A DNA stretch of 64,000 nucleotides, taken from Romanomermis culicivorax (taxonomy: Eukaryota; Nematoda; Enoplea; Mermithida; Mermithidae). The number at the start of each line of letters is the position of its first letter. The stretch's first letter is position 1. The notes under the pieces were generated by a model. The model was not told the DNA's origin. It worked only from the letters and a program-made list of their open reading frames with translations, and did no database searches. Where the stretch lies: the NCBI GenBank assembly GCA_963922205.1, contig CAWUHX010000162.1, positions 558,001-622,000 on the forward strand, read 5' to 3'. The position numbers were made by a program, and so were the translations under genes. Positions 58,406-64,000 of this stretch are shown piece by piece.

Positions 58406-60355
58406 CTAATAGGCACCACACAGCCTGTATTAATGAGATAGATGATTAATAAATAGTATAATAACAACTCATCTTTCAATGTTTCTTGAATATGCCATGC
58501 TGAAAATTTTTTGGAATTTCAAGCTTCGTTTTGTGTTTCTGTGGTGATTTCAGAGCCTAAATTGATAAAAAAATCTATTTAACCACGTGAATATTTTCGG
58601 CACTATTTTTGTCTTTAATATATGACTTTAATATATGACCTGACTAAAAATTTGAATGATTCTAAAAATAAATTTCGGGACGAAATTTAAATCTGCCTGA
58701 TAAAAATTCCCGGTTTCGTGCCTTGTGTCACGCTTATACATAGTGTAACAGAACGTAACAGTATAATATAAGAAATAGGCACCACACATGCTGAAAATAT
58801 TCTGAACCGGCCTCGTCTAATGACGAACTTTCAAAAAGTTTTATGTCAAAACTTTCAGGGGAACATGTATAATTAAAGATACTTTCAACACACTAATTTA
58901 CATAAAAATCATGTCTACCTCATTTTCATCTATCCACATCAGTGAGAAAAGAAAAGCTGATGGAGAAAACAATTTACACAATTCGAAAATAATAAAATGC
59001 TGGGAGGATTCAAATATTTCTATAGAATTGGTCAGGAAGTTATTTTTTTCAATTTTCGGCAACGAATTTCCTTTTAACGATGATGTTAATATTAAATTAA
59101 GGATGACTATAATTACTTTCTCCTGAAGAGAACTAGGCCTAAGTCAGAAAAATTCGCAAATTTTTTGTCAAAAATTATGACAACAATGTCGATTTTTCTG
59201 TTTGAATCGAACATGAAAAATAAAATTCTCAGTTCCCAATGACTCTGAATCAACCAGGGTTGGCGGGCATTGGGTTTTAGGTTGATGGGTTGGAAATTTG
59301 AGCATTTTTGAATTTTTAGGTTTTTTAAGAAAAAAATCCTTTTTTTGCATTCCGTTCTCAAGAATATGAATTTGTACCTGATTTAACGATAAACTGAGGG
59401 TTGGGCCAACTGTAGTAACTGCAATGCAGTCTCTTCTGGCACTGGCATGACAACAGATTAGAGATGAGATTACACAACAAACAAATCAAATGCTCGTAAA
59501 TTTTCAATCTAGGAAACTCTTAGTGCTATTCGATTAGGTTCGTAAGACTGTTCTGTCGAGTTAAACTATTCTAATCTAAAAGCTAAAATTTCATATTCAA
59601 TAAATTTAACTCATGTTTGAATTGTTTTTTGACTGATTATAGCTATTTTCTACTCTAACCGGTTTTTTCATCAGTTGCTATTTCGGGAAAAATTAAATTA
59701 ACTGATGAAAAACTCTCAATTAATAGTCTTTATAAAATTCAATGCCAAGAATATTGTCGATGGCGTATAGGTGCATGATTTTATCTGTTATGATGAGTAA
59801 TTTATGTGTTTCCGTTTTAAAATCAGGTATAATGATCTGAAAATGTTTTGCTTATGAAGGATAAAATTTTAGTGATGTTGGATTTGCTTAATTTTTACTT
59901 GGTTGAGATCCACCGTATAAACTCTGATAAAACCCAGAAAAAAACAGAAAACCCTAAAAAACGCAAATTGGAAATTTTGAAAATGGGGTTTTCCCCATCC
60001 ATGGAAGGAAAGGAGGAAGTTAAGACATTCTATTCAGTCATTAGTCATTGATAATCTGCAAGTTTGTTGTGATAGTACAAATACAAATATACTATTCGAA
60101 TAGAATTCGCTGGCGTTTAAGCAAATAAAATCACTTAACTATACTCATTGACTCGGCGCCAAGTCCCGAGAAAATTTTGCGTTTTTAGTCCCTAAAATGT
60201 CTCAAAATTACAACAATTTAGTCTTCGAGCACTCAACAAGGTTTGTGTGAATTGGCAAAAACGCTTAAAATTTTTTATGCCACTCTTAATTTCTTGTGCC
60301 AAAAACCATATCTTCATTGGTAGAAAAAACACTGTAGGAAACTTACCTCCACTTA
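58406..60355. other. AT-rich stretch with no supported gene
   Basis: Short frames only, and no motif that I can assign. Confidence 0.4.
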
Positions 60356-60363
60356 CCAACATA

Positions 60364-60585
60364 CCTGTACTTGGGGGGGGGTTGGGGGGGGACCCCCCCC
60401 CCAACTCGGCCAACCCTATACCCAAAATCATTTCCCCCCCCCAGTTGGGAAAAAATTAAAAAAATTTGCCAAAAAGTGTATGTTTTTTGGCCTTTTTGGG
60501 GAAAAATTTCGACTTTTTCCTACCCCCCCCCCCAAAATTTCGGATTTACCCCCCCCCCCCAACTGGTCGGAGGTCTTACAGGTAT
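60364..60585. repeat. Element with clustered G and C homopolymers
   Basis: Runs of 7-12 G or C occur near 60375-60402, 60434-60443, 60522-60533 and 60550-60560. ACCTGTA near 60364 and TACAGGT near 60578 are inverted. The G-runs could form quadruplex or hairpin structures. The run lengths may also be poorly sequenced. Confidence 0.5.
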
Positions 60586-61364
60586 GCTTACCAACAGGAT
60601 GAGAGTAAATGAATATAATATATAAATGGCAGACCATAAATTTAATGACAAAAGCATTATTATTGAAGAATAATCTAGCTAACTGAAGTCACAAACACTG
60701 ATTGGCTGAATTTTTCAAAGTGCTCTCAGCAAAACAGCCAAAGAGTGATCACAACCACATTTGCCGATTCTTGCAGATTATGAATGTAAATTAATATTGA
60801 AGATTATTCGTTTTGCTTTTTCATGGATGTCAATCGTTTCTTGCCAGAATGGCCCGAAAAGGGCTTATATAAGCAATTGACCCAAAATTTTTGAAGTTTT
60901 TGAATTCATTTTTTAAATTTTTGAATTCAAAATTCAGTTGATAATTTGACGATTTTCAACTTGGCATAAATCTTAGCTCAAAAGTGTTAGTTTAGACTTC
61001 AAAATACTAGAAGCGCATGACATAAAAATCAAGAATTTATCGAAAGATGCCAAGATATAGAGAATTGCTGAGATGCCATCCAATCGTCGACTTTTCTACA
61101 GTAGGCTTCGATTCAGCGAAAAAATCTAATTAAAATGCAAACCACGTTTCTGTATCGCATCTAAAAGACACTAACGTCCTGGGGAAATTCAGGTAAAATG
61201 CGTAGGACAATCGATAGCCCTTCAAAAAATAATTATTCAGTTATTTTTTTAAAAAAATTGTCCTACTAGTTATCACGAAATTTCTAATAGAAAATCGTTA
61301 TATGTTTTCTATAGGCATGAGTCATACCCATTGATGGCTGCTTTGCGCCAGTGTAGGAATGCCG

Positions 61365-61655
61365 TAGGAGTGTGCGCGAAATCCCGTACCCAGTTCTCCC
61401 TGACTCTACTAGCACTCCCTCGGCAACAGTACGACTTTTTCGAAAGCAGGACGAGAGCAACAGGGATGGGTGATGTTGCTTCCTGTCTACAATCCCACAA
61501 AAAAGCGCTCTTTCTGAAAAATTCAGTTTGAATTCAAAAAATGTGAATGATGCTATTTTGTTGAATAGTTAAATAAAAGAGAATATATTTAATTATAGCT
61601 TGTAATCAGTAGAACTTATGGAGTAAATTCTATACAATATGTTATATACAATGAG
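61365..61655. repeat. Dispersed repeat, second copy of 25188-25440
   Basis: Same segments in the same order, with an extra ~50 bp near 61425-61470 that is absent from the other copy. Confidence 0.65.
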
Positions 61656-62005
61656 TGAATGAAACGTATTGTGAAGCTTTAGAATCTTATGTTAGTTCCT
61701 ACTGTAGTAGCTCCTCCTCTTCTCACAGTAATTTCTTTTATGCCTACTCATTTTTTGTTTCAATTATTCCCACCTTTCTACTTTTGTTCCTACATCATCA
61801 CTTTTTATCTACATTCTTATGGACAATAAATTTCTTGGCAATTAAAACCAGAAATAACCTGAATTAACTTTTTCCTGGAATTAGCATTAGAATTCTTAGA
61901 ATTAGCACCAAATCCGAGAATTGGAGCTTAAGGACCACCCATTTACCAGAAAAGCATGGCGACATCATCAATGTGTCATCGATTCACATGCCTGCTCAGC
62001 TCAAG

Positions 62006-62040
62006 TATAAAAGGATCAATGCAACAGGAAAAAATCAGTT
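62006..62040 (+). promoter_or_regulatory. Candidate core promoter: TATA box and TCAGTT initiator
   Basis: TATAAAAG at 62006-62013 is followed 29 bp from its start by TCAGTT at 62035-62040. This spacing and the TCAGT initiator match arthropod core promoters and many arthropod LTRs. Downstream frames (62292-62633 includes a hydrophobic span) are unrecognised. Confidence 0.45.
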
Positions 62041-62640
62041 CGCTCATCATTTTTATCATCAGCTCATCAGCTCACTTCAGTCATCAGTCGTCAAGTTCCA
62101 CAAGCCTGTGTGAGCATCGTCTCCTAATTTACATATATATATATATATCTATATATTAATTTGCATATTCTTCATCTATATTATAGTATATTATCCTATT
62201 GTTTTATATATTCTTAGATATGTTATATGGTCGATAGTGGCTACTGAGTTACCCCACACACTACTACGCTTACCTGCTGATACCTCAATCGATGTTAGCA
62301 ACAATAATTGTTTGTATAATGGTAATCATTGTTGTCCTCACATTCCTTCTTCAGTTTTCCTGGGCCTTCTCGTTTTCTTCTCCATTGACGTCCTTCCCCT
62401 TGGCATCTACTTTCTTCCAGCAAGCACTGATAGAGATTAGGTTGCATTATTGTTGTAATGTGGCTGACATATACCCTCAGCTACCTGGATGCAGTTCTTG
62501 GGAGATCCAATATGGTACCGCCCCTGATGCTAACTCGGCAAGAGTACCCAGAGAACCTAACTGCCTACAGTACCTAGCTAAAGATGTTAGGGAAGGAGGT
62601 TATAGAAACAAACGAACAGTAACAAAATGTTAGGTGCAAA

Positions 62641-64000
62641 TAGGAAATACAGAAATACCACACAATCACTACCACCTCCACCTAGCTCTGCACACAGAGT
62701 AAGAGGGATCTAGGGTCACTTATTTGAGCCTCACTCCGACTCGTCCCTGTGGGAACTACTTTACTAAACTCCAACCAAGAACTAAGAGACAGATCTAGCT
62801 GCCTCTGGAAACACACACTCACTTAATCCACAACCAAAAATGACTCCAAACTTTCCTTCCACTGGCGTGGGGTGCCAATGCACAATAATGCAAAATGAAA
62901 ATGTAATATAACATACATGATAGATCCAAAAAACGAGTGGTGCAGCATATCTTCTCTCTCCAACCACTGGTCAATAATAGTTATAACGACAATGAAAGAT
63001 CACACCCCGCAGTGCCAAACATTAAAAAAACGTCTATGCAAAACACTCTTATCCATTTTTTAGTTTTTTGTGCCAAAAAGTAGTATGACACAAACCATTT
63101 TGAAAGGTTTTTTTACTTAATAAAAAGTGAACCTACTTTGGCAACAAAGAACTTTCAAAAATAAAAATGATAATAAATAGAGGACCAAAGGTCAGAGGAA
63201 TTAACCCTCTGACATCCCTCTCCCCAAAGGCAAGACTTTTCCCGCCAGCAAAGGGGAAAGTCAGGAGGTCCCCCAAGGGCCCAGTCTCATCCATCATCGT
63301 CCAGCGACTCTACTTGTTTCAAAGATTGCTACGCGCCATTGAAAAATAATAAAAAATTGTTCACTTCAAACACAATCGAAAAAATTGTGGGCCTATGGCG
63401 TCGGATGCTACCCTACCCTACATTAAAAAGTTTTTCATAAAAAGTATGTGCGGTGGACCCATCGAACAATAAAATACAACAAAAAAAAGTTGTTCAGGCG
63501 AACGTATATTGTCCCGAGGCACTCAGGCCTTTTTTCCACATTATAAAATAAAATCTATTGGCAGCAAACCCCACAGTGCCCTGGTTTGCGTTGTGGGCTG
63601 TCCACCAGGCTGGTGATTTATGTAGCGCATCATCGGCTTCTCTTTCATCAATTGTGGCCTTCATCTCCATCCTCTCCAGAGGGGGGTTTTCAGATTGGTT
63701 GTGGGCCTGCATTGCTTTCTCATTTCCGCTGCTGCTCCTCCACTGGCCCCTTGGCTGGACACTGACCCCCCAACACCTTTGGTATTATCTGCCCCCAGGG
63801 AGAAAGGATGCCAGAAGATCGAATTCTCTGAGCCTTTGGCTGTCTGGATTTTGAACCCAAAAATTATATGGTCATGGTTTGTGCCATGTAATAAATTGGA
63901 TTGAAAAGTTGTAGGTTGAAAAATATTGTAGATTTTGAAAAGGTAAGAATAGCAATGTAGAAATACAAATGCGAAAATCAAGAAAAAGTAAAGGGAACAA
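62641..64000. other. Terminal stretch without a recognised gene
   Basis: Composition becomes less AT-rich at 63170-63320 and 63550-63860. Overlapping frames occur on both strands (98 codons plus, 72 and 106 codons minus), none with a domain I can name. It may be the edge of a transposable element or exon that continues beyond the window. Confidence 0.35.

Noticed and set aside
1-64000. tRNA and rRNA genes
   Set aside because: Scanning for T-loop GGTTCGAATCC-type signatures and rRNA-like stretches gave no candidate that I could fold or support.

Overview
The window is AT-rich nuclear DNA from an invertebrate animal. It has GT-AG introns, many small transposon relics and one clear animal polarity gene. 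I read the organism as an ecdysozoan, probably an arthropod. This rests on the Crumbs tail, on a TATA plus TCAGT-type core promoter, and on Cys-rich modules resembling ADAMTS and tick-type proteins. The species cannot be named from the sequence.

Layout. (1) 1-5477: a small minus-strand gene with a kringle domain (1984-3679, three exons), a possible extra upstream exon, and one 245-bp MITE. (2) 5478-19631: a complete 14.1-kb LTR retrotransposon of Ty3/gypsy type. It has two 597-bp LTRs, a 4-bp ACCT target duplication, gag, and a pol broken by frameshifts, a stop, a deletion and a nested MITE. It also has an unusual 4-kb third coding region between integrase and the 3' LTR. That region starts with a DEDDy-type 3'-5' exonuclease-like domain and ends in an RGG-rich tail. 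It does not look like env. (3) 19632-27500: nested non-autonomous elements, including long inverted repeats, foldback minisatellites and a ~97-bp tandem array. (4) 27637-32155: a three-exon gene for a type II membrane protein with an ADAMTS-like Cys-rich module, a thrombospondin type-1 repeat and a second Cys-rich module, and no protease domain in view. Its first intron holds a second copy of the inverted-repeat plus minisatellite element. (5) 34817-50422: the crumbs gene, 14 exons read here, with its 5' end not found. It encodes 16 EGF modules, three laminin-G domains, a transmembrane segment and the conserved FERM/PDZ-binding tail ending ERLI. Most of its introns carry MITEs. (6) 50423-64000: mostly non-coding. 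It holds a mariner-type MITE, other repeats, a likely first exon (54560-55245) of a gene running beyond the window, and a core promoter near 62006.

The two extracellular-module genes and crumbs are ordinary host genes on the evidence of phase-consistent splice joins. The retrotransposon is the most unusual object. Its gag-pol is conventional, but the exonuclease plus RGG third region suggests a retroelement that brings its own nucleic-acid processing and binding protein. The copy is decayed, and most of its internal breaks look like C-to-T changes or one-base indels. LTR divergence of about 10 differences in 597 bp indicates a fairly recent insertion, and the MITE in integrase is younger still.
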